Assembly: GCA_945881915.1 (NCBI GenBank)
Contig: CAMCVW010000013.1
Coordinates: forward strand, 1-64,000
DNA from: Thermoflexus hugenholtzii JAD2
GTDB taxonomy: Bacteria; Chloroflexota; Chloroflexia; Chloroflexales; Roseiflexaceae
DNA: 64,000 bases
Reading direction: 5' to 3'
The position numbers were made by a program, and so were the translations under genes. Shown here piece by piece: positions 29,001 to 35,905 of this stretch (the stretch's first letter is position 1; each line of letters opens with the position of its first letter). The notes under the pieces are model-generated. The model worked only from the letters and a program-made list of their open reading frames with translations. It was not told the origin of the DNA and did no database searches.

Positions 29001-29786
29001 GATAGCAGCTAACCACTCCCACATCCAACGACTTCGGAATGTAATCCCGGTGTACGATCCACTGCCCTGCATCGTCAAGAGTGCCGCCAACCAGCGTGGC
29101 CGGCTGGCGAGGGCGAGGACCGCATCGTCTTGTTCAATCTGCTGCGCCACACTGTCTCCGCAGCGAGTTCGCACCATACTGACAATGTCTTTGGGTGAGA
29201 GCGGGCGGAGCGTTCGTACGTCTGCGCTACTAAACCATGGTCGGAACAACGCTAACGCTTCACTCCGACAGGACAACACCCAGCGTGCCTGCGGTCCCAT
29301 TGTGCTCATCAACGCGGCGATATGCGAGAGTGCGGTCAGCTGAACATCCGAAGGTAGTTGTTCCAGACCATCCACAAACAAGACCACCGGCAGACTCGCG
29401 AATTCGCGCCAGGTCGGTGGGGTAGGAACGCTGTAACAATCAACAATTGTCTGTTCGAGAGAATCGCGATACCTGCCGAGGTCGATATACAGCGGCACCA
29501 AGCTCGCTTGTTTGGTTTTGCTGGTACGCCCATCGGCCAACTGTATATCAGCGAGCTGGAGTGCCGTCTGCAACAGACAGCTGCTCTTGCCGGCTCCTGG
29601 TGGTCCGACGACCAGAACGCGGGCGTGTTGATCGAGGACTTGCCGCAACCCGACGGGGTTGCCCCGCGTCCGTTCCGTTCCTTCGTGCGCTAACGACAAC
29701 ATCGGCAGCCCACGCACTGCGCTACTCGCAGGGTGTGCCACCAAGGCGTGAAAATATGTTTTCAGCCATGTCATTGCGTCGTTCAT
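23058..29786 (-). CDS. Giant NACHT-type STAND ATPase with about fifty TPRs
   Basis: A 2242-residue protein. The N-terminal NTPase has Walker A GPPGAGKS (61-68), Walker B VVLFVDGLEQL with D139 and the sensor strand WVLSCRSEAL with R174, the pattern of NACHT/STAND switches. A winged-helix-like region follows (to about 400). The rest, about 1800 residues, is a near-continuous run of 34-residue TPR units (recurring A-LG-A and P-N/D signatures), broken by one spacer near residue 1985 (KVAPKEAPAAPVSEE). STAND proteins couple ligand sensing by repeats to ATP-driven oligomerisation and effector activation. The next gene is a caspase-like TPR protease, the natural effector candidate. The gene sits 6 bases after a small membrane protein, inside the dcw cluster. 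Confidence 0.9.
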   Translation of the reverse strand: MNDAMTWLKTYFHALVAHPASSAVRGLPMLSLAHEGTERTRGNPVGLRQVLDQHARVLVVGPPGAGKSSCLLQTALQLADIQLADGRTSKTKQASLVPLYIDLGRYRDSLEQTIVDCYSVPTPPTWREFASLPVVLFVDGLEQLPSDVQLTALSHIAALMSTMGPQARWVLSCRSEALALFRPWFSSADVRTLRPLSPKDIVSMVRTRCGDSVAQQIEQDDAVLALASRPRWLAALLTMQGSGSYTGITFRSRWMWEWLAAILESGNTDAVPALELLVSLNQQFGEQSDTWALVDVVLRLRIGGQNTATLAQQILGAPAVERDIVALRGLVSAGIIHFDYEQQALSYRHPMIRSVVRAKQWILQPPAEWSLTQLAGDEDAVAIAVDISENRAAALRRLFELGLIRPAVKAVLQGGERDRVDTLLHSAGVKTVSMRIAVADILQQEGAIGHARAQLEGIAGEQRQDVDVVRRIAEMALSQSDWAAAVQAYELLCSLRPEDLQARTQLGIAYGKIGSLDAAAQSLQSLIDIYRRQSATVAQELGQIYVQQQNFPAALTAFDHALAEVQDDPSLYCAKGQVLESLRRFDDANALLQGALGRLGDQPALLAALGRVSLERGDTAKAQYYLEKSIGLSPHDAYSHAALGRVRTAKGDTAGALQSWQQAVNLQPNDEALYIALGSACAAVGDSDAAVSSLRKAVAIAPKSITAQRHLAMQLQAHGASDEAVQIVRTALGQASGDAELQSDLAGLLWQRGEYDAALATYRKAITLTPHQSIHMHTMAKALSDVGRFREAAEVYNKAIGIDSDNVVLLIDAIGVFEHLGQIEQGDALIQRALIHHGNDARLLRTAAGFAMRRGRLKRARSYLAKALWQNRHDDASWLKVAQLHIAERAWKPAIASTQYISDVMNNPLALELMGQALAGAGRFDEATSTFEQAIRVNPESAPTLLAYSKSMAQHGRYEFAYEQARKAYLINSSDIEVILQMARMGLQTDRASEALELLDTAAQHAPQRVDVLSTRSRALHQHGFIDEALSVARAALHIDSQSIDAIVATASAFLGVQRHHEARDLFAQANQIDPSQPEVLAGLRDAAMLADDFSTAADAAQRLVALAPKSAEHHLRLGEVLIAIGVPEAAIIELQQALDLERNTPATKNTRHPLRGTAYARMSAAYAKSTRWSEARECAEHAVHADASLPEHHALLGDALLGLGQRVAAVTSYRNAVARRPDFAPWQFILGHLLHQTGADREAVGALKKAVALSNRPEYQHTLGLAHLALGESKQAVAAIEQAIRQRPDAHHWRADLADVHAQRGWYKEAINEIDHALDIAGDHPALWRKRAELLLRNNQVDDASADIVEALRRDGNDVKSLTLMSQIMVEADSLDRALDAAERAVSVHPDDAQAQHQLASVLTTLGRDGEAIPHMIAALRLRDQQYEWWVELADNYEAVHDVTNAAQCMNRAVDLNPSDVNLAYRLGVLSFQAGDYEAAEAELQRVITAMPTSAPAIACLADVALAQGRLNEAYSLARRAVDLQGQVSEHWRVFARVLRGQGEYEKALAAARNAYELEKDYAPSALMYGLLLLDFELVDDAVPVFTAAVAADPTQAVYHMCLGMALRQQTPLAKDFEEFVTQPANIHVKLTAALQAFDRALMIEGDNPRCFFERGIVLQMLERHSEAVSTFDAAAALQGDVHPRHLSGDAHDASILNKNDLAAHIRQRRALSLAMIGRAADALVDMRYVLAVAPLSMHDQYIYGRIAYLAGNLEEALAALAHAAASMPGTAVVQQWYGMLLLNRGALKEATPVLERANELQPGNGPINAALRDAYLAEQRIDRAISAAQRATRFDSGNADNHFQLAKLYVETHQLRESRSSIMAAIALKNEVVSWHMLLGDVCQQMGMFDNARSAYLSATALDPEGTKPLYALSHLLVLQGRINEAITNLEQALQRDPENASWHYELGQLYEQRGDRPAALESYRRAVQFGGDKAQYYRELAKLEAKVAPKEAPAAPVSEEIQRSAHRFQSDEEVFLAMGDVNLAQGRYDAALEQFKHALAVAPTKAEVLWRFGLAMWHLGSSDEARHAYETAIKQDRRCVQAYVGMATIAQHDKQYQSALDHQRIACELEPHAALHKIGLIEILILLKKPEECTALLPQVIKTLPADVTVLQRFAIVAMTLGITAEAISAMERAISIDDSNADSHCLLGRAYKLTGNAQKAQIAFRRALNLNPELKEAQNGLSILGPLSILRRRKPPTL

Positions 29787-29792
29787 GCGTTC

Positions 29793-30140
29793 CTACGGAA
29801 TAATTTGCGTCGTCATCCAAAAGCTCGCGGTACAGATGGCAGCACCCAAGACAGCCAAGAAGATCCCAATCCCGAGTGCGGTATGCAGTAATCGACTGAC
29901 CAGCGTTGCCAACGAAATCGTCGTCTCGATGGCCGCGGGTACACCCAAATCAATCAACGATTTGCCTTGCAGCCGTCCCGATTGTGCCGACATCATGCGC
30001 ATCGTCTCGCGATAGATTCGGTTCATGACAATCGCCATGCCGCCGATGAGCATGATGACCCCACACAAGAAGAAAATGCCCGCCATCACCAGTTGCACCA
30101 TCTGAAGCCGGGCCATCAGGTCGCTTGCAATCACGTGCAT
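29793..30140 (-). CDS. Small protein with two membrane helices, unknown function
   Basis: 115 residues with two hydrophobic helices (about 16-40, LVMAGIFFLCGVIMLIGGMAIVM, and about 85-112) and a cytosolic or extracytosolic loop containing RETMRMMSAQSG. No known family is recognised. It starts 15 bases after the sensor-like protein and ends 6 bases before the NACHT-TPR gene, so it is likely co-translated with both and may anchor the complex at the membrane. Confidence 0.7.
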   Translation of the reverse strand: MHVIASDLMARLQMVQLVMAGIFFLCGVIMLIGGMAIVMNRIYRETMRMMSAQSGRLQGKSLIDLGVPAAIETTISLATLVSRLLHTALGIGIFLAVLGAAICTASFWMTTQIIP

Positions 30141-30155
30141 TCTTCTTTCGCTTGC

Positions 30156-31316
30156 CTAGATCCACAAATCGAGTTGAGACTGATCAGCATTGGCACGTGT
30201 GCGCCGTTTGGGGGTGGCCTCCCCGTGCTCAGGCAACATGGTCGTCAGCACGACGCTCAGTAATGGGGTGGTCGGCGCTGCGGTTTCTTCGATGATGGGT
30301 ACTGCATGCTCGAGTCCGGGAATATCGAGCGTCTCCCACGATGAAACCGCAGCAATCATGGGTGTTGTTGGTGTTACATCCATTGCCTCGACAACATGGA
30401 CCGAATCATTCCATTGCCGCGCAACGATGTGACCAATAACACGCAGGTGAGCGAGCACATGCGCAGGCAGTTGTGCAGGTGGCAAAAACACCGTCATCAC
30501 GGCACGTTGGTGTGCCGCGTCGCAGATAAATCGTGTTGCATCCGCCCCGACACCATCCATCCGCATCGTACCCACTTGGATGTCGACCGGGCAATCAGCA
30601 ACCATGCGGGCATATTGTTTGGCCGCGCGCAGGAGCTGCTGCGCATCAGTGATTTTGAGTAATTGCTCGATGTCTCCAGTCCACGCGCTGTGCGACACCG
30701 GGTCGGCGTGCACCGGTGTCGCACGGGTGATGCGCTGCACCCCCGTACACAGGTACTGAACAATCCGTTCCGCCATGGCACTCAACCAACCACAAGCCAC
30801 GCCACTGATAAACACGGTCAGCAGTACGGAGGGCAGTACCGCTGGCACCGCTGGTAGTGCAAATCCTGCACTCAATAAAATCACCAACAGATTGAGGCAC
30901 GCCGCTACCACGCTCCCGCGCACGCCATCGGCCACCATCGCCAACGGCACCAGTGCGGCTATCCCATACAGATATGGACTCGTGATTCCGCCGGTTACAT
31001 TGATAAAAAACGCATAGAACAGACAATCCAGCGCCGTCTGTGTGAGCGCTTGCAGGTTTGGCAATCGTCCAAAAAACAAGCTGGCAGCGAAGTAGAGTAT
31101 CGGCAGCAGGCTATACCAGTGCCCTGGGACGTGAGTCCCAAAGAGATGCGCCACCATGATTGCGACCAACACACCTCGACCACCGTGCGCCACAAATGCC
31201 AACAGCGACGTCGCCCGGCGCAGTGCATGCCCGATACGATAGGGTGGGATGTGCAGCGGCGTTGTCGCCGCATCGACATATTGGCCTCGAGTGAGCTGCT
31301 GAATCGTTGCGTTCAT
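30156..31316 (-). CDS. Membrane sensor-like protein without a kinase domain
   Basis: 386 residues. The N-terminal 190 residues contain five or six membrane helices, with the motif NVTGGITSPYLYGIAAL between helices. The TGGxxSP motif is typical of the membrane sensor part of some histidine kinases in Chloroflexota and Actinobacteria. Downstream, where a kinase would be expected, there is only a region of about 100 residues (INxxL-like KITDAQQLLRAAKQYARM..., possibly GAF-like) and a low-complexity tail; no H-box or ATPase motifs are present. It begins 11 bases after rsmH. It may provide the signal input for the STAND/caspase-like pair. Confidence 0.6.
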   Translation of the reverse strand: MNATIQQLTRGQYVDAATTPLHIPPYRIGHALRRATSLLAFVAHGGRGVLVAIMVAHLFGTHVPGHWYSLLPILYFAASLFFGRLPNLQALTQTALDCLFYAFFINVTGGITSPYLYGIAALVPLAMVADGVRGSVVAACLNLLVILLSAGFALPAVPAVLPSVLLTVFISGVACGWLSAMAERIVQYLCTGVQRITRATPVHADPVSHSAWTGDIEQLLKITDAQQLLRAAKQYARMVADCPVDIQVGTMRMDGVGADATRFICDAAHQRAVMTVFLPPAQLPAHVLAHLRVIGHIVARQWNDSVHVVEAMDVTPTTPMIAAVSSWETLDIPGLEHAVPIIEETAAPTTPLLSVVLTTMLPEHGEATPKRRTRANADQSQLDLWI

Positions 31317-31327
31317 CTGACCCTCCC

Positions 31328-32227
31328 CTATCCGACGTATTCGATTGCGCGCATCTTGGCACTGCGACTGCGCGGATTGCGCGCCAATTCTGCGTCGCTC
31401 GCAGTCAACGGATGCTTTGTCACCAACCGATAACGCCGCACCAATCCCTGACTACTTGCATCGCGGAAGGCATGCTTGACGATGCGGTCCTCGAGTGAGT
31501 GGAAGCAGATGATGACCAACCGTCCACCCGGTGCCAACAGATCCAATGCCGCTGGAATGACCGCCTTGAGGACATCGAGTTCGCCATTGACGGCGATGCG
31601 CAATGCTTGGAATGTCCGCGTCGCAGGATGGATTTTGCCGCGTTTGCCCCCCAATGCCTGCGCCACCAGATCGGCGAGTTCCGTCGTCGTCGTAATCGGC
31701 GCACTCTTGCGTTGCGCGACAATCATTTTGGCGATGCGTCGTGAAGCCCGTTCTTCGCCAAATTGAAAAATAACGTCGGCCAAATCGGCTTCGCTATAGG
31801 TATTAATGATGTGCGCAGCATCGATGGGTCCATCGGGATCGAGGCGCATGTCGAGTGCTGCCGGATATTTGAATGAAAAACCGCGCTCTGGTGTGTCGAG
31901 TTGATGCGAAGAGACGCCGATATCCAACAAAATACCCGCAACTCCATCGATTCCAGCTCGCCGACAGATACCCGTCAAATCAGCAAAATTGCCGCGCACA
32001 ATCGTGTACCGCGGTGCGTATGGCAGAAGCACCGCGTCTGCTGCAGCGATGGCTGCGGGATCAAGCTCGATTCCTATCAGCCGGCTCGATTCGGGCGCAC
32101 GTGCCAAAACCGCAGCTGCATGACCAGCGCCGCCCAGCGTGCCGTCAATGTATATTCCGCCACGTTGCGGATCGAGCAAGGTCATTGCCTCGTCCATGAG
32201 CACCGCTGTGTGCTGGAAGGTCTGCAT
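31328..32227 (-). CDS. rsmH: 16S rRNA (cytosine1402-N4)-methyltransferase
   Basis: A 299-residue SAM-dependent enzyme (MraW) that methylates C1402 of 16S rRNA. It shows YIDGTLGGAGHA (SAM loop), LLDIGVSSHQLD, RGFSFKYPAALDMRLD and CFHSLEDRIVKHAF, with the terminal RNPRSRSAKMRAIE. It begins 2 bases after mraZ, the standard first pair of the dcw cluster. Confidence 0.97.
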   Translation of the reverse strand: MQTFQHTAVLMDEAMTLLDPQRGGIYIDGTLGGAGHAAAVLARAPESSRLIGIELDPAAIAAADAVLLPYAPRYTIVRGNFADLTGICRRAGIDGVAGILLDIGVSSHQLDTPERGFSFKYPAALDMRLDPDGPIDAAHIINTYSEADLADVIFQFGEERASRRIAKMIVAQRKSAPITTTTELADLVAQALGGKRGKIHPATRTFQALRIAVNGELDVLKAVIPAALDLLAPGGRLVIICFHSLEDRIVKHAFRDASSQGLVRRYRLVTKHPLTASDAELARNPRSRSAKMRAIEYVG

Positions 32228-32229
32228 AT

Positions 32230-32664
32230 TTATATCTTTATGCTGGTGAGCTGCGCGAAGAGATGATCGTTCCCCGTGTCCATCGCCGTGACACGTTCTT
32301 GCCAGCGCTGCGGGGACCAGATTTCGAAGTATTTGTTCACACCCACGATGACGACGTTCGTCGTATCGAGATTCGCATAGTCACGCAGGGTCTGCGGCAA
32401 CAAAATACGCCCCTGCTTGTCGAGGTCACATTCAGTGGCCGCCGAAAACAAGAGACGTTGGAGGTTGCGCGTATTGGGGTCACTGGGCGCCAGCCCACTC
32501 ACTTGATCGGCCAGCATGCGCCAGACAGACATGGTAATTCCCATCACACACGCATCGAACCCACGCGTCACAACCAACCCATCACCCACAAGCGTGCGGT
32601 AACGTGCTGGTATTGCCATGCGGTTTTTGTCGTCGATGGAATACTCGTGTTCGCCGAGAAACAT
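32230..32664 (-). CDS. mraZ: Transcriptional regulator MraZ
   Basis: 144 residues made of two AbrB-like swapped-hairpin repeats: MFLGEHEYSIDDKNRMAIPARYR at the start and CDLDKQGRILLPQTLRDYA in the middle, each with the D-K-x-R/G-R-I-x-x-P core. MraZ forms a ring oligomer that binds short direct repeats at the dcw promoter and usually represses it. Three matching boxes lie 41-67 bases upstream of the ATG. It is the first gene of the cluster. Confidence 0.96.
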   Translation of the reverse strand: MFLGEHEYSIDDKNRMAIPARYRTLVGDGLVVTRGFDACVMGITMSVWRMLADQVSGLAPSDPNTRNLQRLLFSAATECDLDKQGRILLPQTLRDYANLDTTNVVIVGVNKYFEIWSPQRWQERVTAMDTGNDHLFAQLTSIKI

Positions 32665-32704
32665 GCGACCCTCATGAGTGGCTTCACCATTTGCAGGTGA
32701 TTTG

Positions 32705-32731
32705 CCCCACTATTCCCCACTCATCCCCACT
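32705..32731 (-). promoter_or_regulatory. Triple MraZ-box operator
   Basis: On the minus strand TGGGG occurs three times with exactly 5-base spacers (plus-strand CCCCACT at 32705, 32715 and 32725, a 10-bp period). This is the arrangement known for E. coli MraZ (TGGGN repeats with 5-base spacers). The boxes begin right where transcription from the promoter at 32739-32767 should start, so bound MraZ would block initiation or escape. Confidence 0.92.
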
Positions 32732-32738
32732 TATCAAC

Positions 32739-32767
32739 ATTATATGCATAATATGGATATTTTGCAA
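32739..32767 (-). promoter_or_regulatory. Main dcw promoter upstream of mraZ
   Basis: TTGCAA (32762-32767) and a perfect TATAAT (32739-32744) are spaced 17 bases on the minus strand. The predicted start near 32732 gives a leader of about 68 bases carrying the MraZ boxes. Confidence 0.8.
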
Positions 32768-32796
32768 CCGGTTTTCCCCAAAAATAGCCAAGATGG

Positions 32797-32802
32797 TACA
32801 AT
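32797..32802 (+). promoter_or_regulatory. -10 candidate for moaC
   Basis: TACAAT, 44 bases before the moaC ATG. The position 17 bases upstream reads TTCCCC, a poor -35. It is divergent from the mraZ promoter, 30 bases away. Confidence 0.35.
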
Positions 32803-32846
32803 CGCAATGCGTAAAAAATTAACCAAACCAGACGGGAGCGTCTCTG

Positions 32847-33293
32847 ATGCCTGAATTGACTCATTTAAATGCCGCTGGTCACGCCCATATGGTGGACGTC
32901 GGCGCTAAACCCGACCAAAAGCGCACCGCCATTGCTGCGGCTCAGGTCATCATGACGCCACAAACCCGCGATTTGATTATCGCGGGTGGGTTGCCCAAAG
33001 GCGATGTCTTGGCGGTCGCCCGCATCGCTGGCATCATGGCCGCCAAAAAGACTGCCGATCTGATACCACTCTGCCACCCGCTTGCACTGACCGCGGTCGA
33101 AGTCACCCTGACCGCCAGCCCAGATGGCATCGACATCCTGGCCCGCGTCCAGACCACCGGCCGCACCGGAGTCGAAATGGAAGCCCTCACCGCAGTGTCA
33201 GTTGCGGGTTTGACCATCTACGATATGTGTAAAGCCGTCGAAAAGACCATGCAAATCCACAACATTCGCCTCGTCAGCAAAGTCAAAGAATGA
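32847..33293 (+). CDS. moaC: Cyclic pyranopterin monophosphate synthase MoaC
   Basis: 148 residues, molybdenum cofactor biosynthesis: converts 3',8-cH2GTP into cyclic pyranopterin monophosphate. Family motifs are [62 protein letters not shown] and [10 protein letters not shown]. The usual C-terminal GGKSG tail is missing; the protein stops at SKVKE. GGGAG precedes the ATG. No other Moa gene is nearby. Confidence 0.95.
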   Translation: MPELTHLNAAGHAHMVDVGAKPDQKRTAIAAAQVIMTPQTRDLIIAGGLPKGDVLAVARIAGIMAAKKTADLIPLCHPLALTAVEVTLTASPDGIDILARVQTTGRTGVEMEALTAVSVAGLTIYDMCKAVEKTMQIHNIRLVSKVKE

Positions 33294-33348
33294 CCTGCCG
33301 GACGAGGCGTTTATAGTTGTCTGAATACTCTCATAAATAAAGTTGTTT

Positions 33349-34749
33349 TTATGGGATGGTGCACTGCCCTGCGCCGTTTGCCCCCCAGCACACCACACTC
33401 CCGTCTGTCAGCAGCGCCAGTGTATGATTGGACCCCGCGCTGATGGCGATTACTCCCGTAGCGCTCGCTGGCACCGTCGACTGCCCACTCGTGTTGCTGC
33501 CCCAGGCGACTACTGCACCACTCGCCGTCAATGCCACACTATGGGATGCCCCGGCACTGACGGCGCTGACGCCCACCGCAGTCGTCGGTACTGTGCCCAA
33601 CCCGGCAGCAGAATTACCCCACGTACGGACGCTGCCATCCTGTAATACCGCCAACGAATGATTGGTACCCGCTGCAATTGCCGCAACGACTCCGAGATCT
33701 GTGGGGATACTCACCTGCCCGTAACTGTCGTCGCCCCATCCGCGCACCGTCCCGTCACGACACAACGCCAACGAATGGTTAGCCCCTGCAGCGATTGCCT
33801 GGACCGAACACAAATCAGATGGGATGGTGGTTTGGCCATATTCGTTATCACCCTGTCCAAAAACGATCCCAAATTTATTTAGTTTAAGTGTGAATAACCC
33901 CCCTGCGCTAACTTGTGTGATGTTTTGGTTATTAGCTGAATCAAAAGTCAATTGATCGTAATCATTGTCTCCCCACCCAATCACCGTCCCATCGGCGAGC
34001 AGCCCCAAAGAATGATTCTGGGCAGCGGCGACGGCGACAATAGCTATTGCAGAGGTTGGAACGGTTGCTTGCCCATACGTGTTGCTCCCCCAACCTGCCC
34101 AACTTCCATTCCGGTACGCAATCGAGTGACTCAATCCAGCAGCGATCCGCACCGCTACAATTGTCGGTGTGCTTGTTGCCGTCGGCGTGCCAGACGGCGT
34201 ACGGGTTAGTGTGCTTGTTGCCGTCGGCGTGTCGGACGGCGTGTTGGTAAGCGTGCTTGTTGCCGTCGGCGTGCCGGACGGCGTGTCAGTTAGTGTGCTT
34301 GTTGCCGTCGGCGTGCCAGTCGGCGTACTTGTTGCCGTCGGCGTGCCGGACGGCGTACTTGTTGCCGTCGGCGTGCCAGACGGCGTACGGGTTAGCGTGC
34401 GTGTTGCCGTCGGCGTGACGGACGGCGTACGGGTGAGTGTGCTCGTTGCCGTCGGCGTACCAGACGGCGTACGGGTGAGCGTGCGTGATTTGGTAATCGC
34501 TTTGGTGGCAGCGCGGGTTTTGGTGCGTGATTTGGCAATTGCTTTTGTAGCGGTACGTGTTTTGGTGCGCTTCCGGGTAGGGGTGGAGCGTTTTTTTATG
34601 GAAGGACGGAGCGGTGTGGGCGTCGCCGTGTATGTCGGATGTGACGCATCACGTGCGAGCGACATCGCAGCGGTAGGGAGTGCCGGGGTTCGCATAGTCA
34701 TGTACCAGATGCACGCCAAAAGGAGCACGAATGAGAGGAATCGACGCAT
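33349..34749 (-). CDS. Secreted RCC1-repeat protein with Thr/Pro-rich stalk
   Basis: 466 residues. A signal peptide or N-terminal anchor ([14 protein letters not shown]) is followed by a basic segment rich in Lys, Arg and Thr, then a low-complexity stalk of TPTATST-type repeats (about 90-195) and about six RCC1-like units ([36 protein letters not shown] and similar), which should form a beta-propeller. The stalk looks like a glycosylated cell-surface linker. GGAGG lies before the ATG and a consensus promoter is about 115 bases upstream. The ligand is unknown. It is convergent with moaC, 55 bases apart. Confidence 0.85.
   Translation of the reverse strand: MRRFLSFVLLLACIWYMTMRTPALPTAAMSLARDASHPTYTATPTPLRPSIKKRSTPTRKRTKTRTATKAIAKSRTKTRAATKAITKSRTLTRTPSGTPTATSTLTRTPSVTPTATRTLTRTPSGTPTATSTPSGTPTATSTPTGTPTATSTLTDTPSGTPTATSTLTNTPSDTPTATSTLTRTPSGTPTATSTPTIVAVRIAAGLSHSIAYRNGSWAGWGSNTYGQATVPTSAIAIVAVAAAQNHSLGLLADGTVIGWGDNDYDQLTFDSANNQNITQVSAGGLFTLKLNKFGIVFGQGDNEYGQTTIPSDLCSVQAIAAGANHSLALCRDGTVRGWGDDSYGQVSIPTDLGVVAAIAAGTNHSLAVLQDGSVRTWGNSAAGLGTVPTTAVGVSAVSAGASHSVALTASGAVVAWGSNTSGQSTVPASATGVIAISAGSNHTLALLTDGSVVCWGANGAGQCTIP
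34168..34487 (-). repeat. Tandem repeats coding for the Thr/Pro-rich stalk
   Basis: Near-identical units of 42 bases (14 codons, [14 protein letters not shown]) mixed with shorter 24- and 30-base versions. Identity is high at third positions as well, which points to recent expansion by slippage or recombination. Copy number probably varies between strains. Confidence 0.85.
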
Positions 34750-34864
34750 AGCGCCCTCCTATTTGTTTCGTTTTTTTGGATACAACAGCCTACACATATG
34801 CCCTACAGGCATATATTTGGCGCGGAATACTATGAGAGATTAAGTCGTATTGGGTAATGCGCAG

Positions 34865-34893
34865 ATTGTAATAAATTTGCTTTTTTTTGTCAA
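34865..34893 (-). promoter_or_regulatory. Consensus promoter for the RCC1-repeat gene
   Basis: TTGACA (34888-34893) and TACAAT (34865-34870) are spaced 17 bases on the minus strand. The leader is about 109 bases long and contains a 7-bp hairpin (34796-34802 with 34808-34814). Confidence 0.8.
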
Positions 34894-34906
34894 TACCTGA
34901 CAAAAA
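34884..34906. promoter_or_regulatory. 9-bp dyad overlapping the -35 box
   Basis: TTTTTGTCA, 5 bases, then TGACAAAAA: a perfect inverted repeat (34884-34892 and 34898-34906). One arm contains most of the TTGACA hexamer of the RCC1-gene promoter. It lies 53 bases before the divergent kinase gene and could be the operator of a dimeric regulator acting on both. Confidence 0.55.
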
Positions 34907-34946
34907 TTCGTGGCTACAACTGCACTGCCGTGACGAGCCGACACGG

Positions 34947-34952
34947 TATAAT
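34947..34952 (+). promoter_or_regulatory. -10 box placed for leaderless transcription
   Basis: A perfect TATAAT ends only 6 bases before the ATG of the PfkB-type kinase, so transcription should start at or next to the A of the start codon. There is no ribosome binding site in between. No good -35 is present. Confidence 0.6.
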
Positions 34953-34958
34953 TCAGCT

Positions 34959-35885
34959 ATGAACAATGTGCCATGCGAAATAACCGTCATCGGAGACATG
35001 AATGTCGATGTCAGCCTCGCCATCGATGCCTGGCCGCACGAGGGTGGCGATGTGCTGGCGAATGCAGTAACCTGGAGCAGCGGTGGGACCGGCTTGAATT
35101 GCGCGGTTGCAATTGCCCGTATCGGCCATCCCGTACGGCTCTGGAGTCGCGTTGGACCCGACCATGCGGCGGCACAAGTCCTCCATACTGCGCGCTCCGC
35201 CGGCGTACACACCAGCGACATCCAGACCGACACAGCCATAGCGACGGGGCTCTGTGTGATTCCGGTTACCCCGGGCGGCGAACGGACGTTCTTGAGCTTC
35301 CGCGGCGCAAATGTCCAATGGCACCACGACCGGATGGCGTTCGCGCCGCCTGGTTGGCTGCACGTCTGTGGGCACGCACTCTTGGCAGATCCGCAGCGGA
35401 TGCACACGATGCACGCGCTCCGTGCTGCCCAAGCGGCCGGCTGGCAGACTTCTCTCGATTTATGTGACCCACTCGCCCCACTCGTGGTACCGTTGCTGCG
35501 TCAGCTGCATGGTCCATTGCGAATTCTGATGGGTAATGAGCGTGAAGTAGCGACCGTCGGTGCATCGCTACAGCAGTATGCAGACGTCGTTGTGACCAAA
35601 CGCGGGGCACGCGGTGCAGCAGCACAGACTGCTGATGCCTCTACCGAGCAACCCGGGTATGTGGTGCAGGCCATCGACACCACTGCCTGCGGAGACACCT
35701 TTGGCGGGGTCTTTTGTGTGGCCTGCTGTCATGGTGCATCTCTCGCTGACGCCCTCCGTATCGCCAACGCAGCCGGGGCACTGACGGCCAGTCGGCGTGG
35801 TGCAGCCGATATTGAACCGACCCGTGCCGAAATCGTTGCATTCCTCACACTCCAGCAGCACGACATCCCCGATTGGCTGACCTAA
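34959..35885 (+). CDS. PfkB-family carbohydrate/nucleoside kinase
   Basis: A 308-residue ribokinase-fold sugar kinase. The N-terminal signature VIGDMNVDVSLAID, GGTGLNCAVAIARIG and the ATP/anion-hole motif DTTACGDTFGG (consensus DTxGAGDxF, here with Cys) with the catalytic Asp are present. Substrate unknown. The ATG at 34959 is preferred over a frame start at 34887, as the family motif follows at once and a TATAAT box ends 6 bases upstream. It heads a six-gene plus-strand operon. Confidence 0.88.
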   Translation: MNNVPCEITVIGDMNVDVSLAIDAWPHEGGDVLANAVTWSSGGTGLNCAVAIARIGHPVRLWSRVGPDHAAAQVLHTARSAGVHTSDIQTDTAIATGLCVIPVTPGGERTFLSFRGANVQWHHDRMAFAPPGWLHVCGHALLADPQRMHTMHALRAAQAAGWQTSLDLCDPLAPLVVPLLRQLHGPLRILMGNEREVATVGASLQQYADVVVTKRGARGAAAQTADASTEQPGYVVQAIDTTACGDTFGGVFCVACCHGASLADALRIANAAGALTASRRGAADIEPTRAEIVAFLTLQQHDIPDWLT

Positions 35886-35905
35886 CGGTCAGAGAAAGAG
35901 CGCAT

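Noticed and set aside
20513-31316. Classical anti-phage defence island
   Set aside because: No toxin nuclease, mobile element, integrase or composition break is seen, and the genes are tightly packed into the dcw operon; a housekeeping or division-linked role is more likely, though defence is not excluded.
33332-33353. AT-rich hairpin between moaC and the RCC1-repeat gene as terminator
   Set aside because: Only a 6-bp A/T stem (CATAAA/TTTATG) overlapping the opposing stop codon; too weak to call.
34168-34487. CRISPR-like repeat array
   Set aside because: The units are contiguous, in frame and coding; there are no unique spacers and no cas genes.
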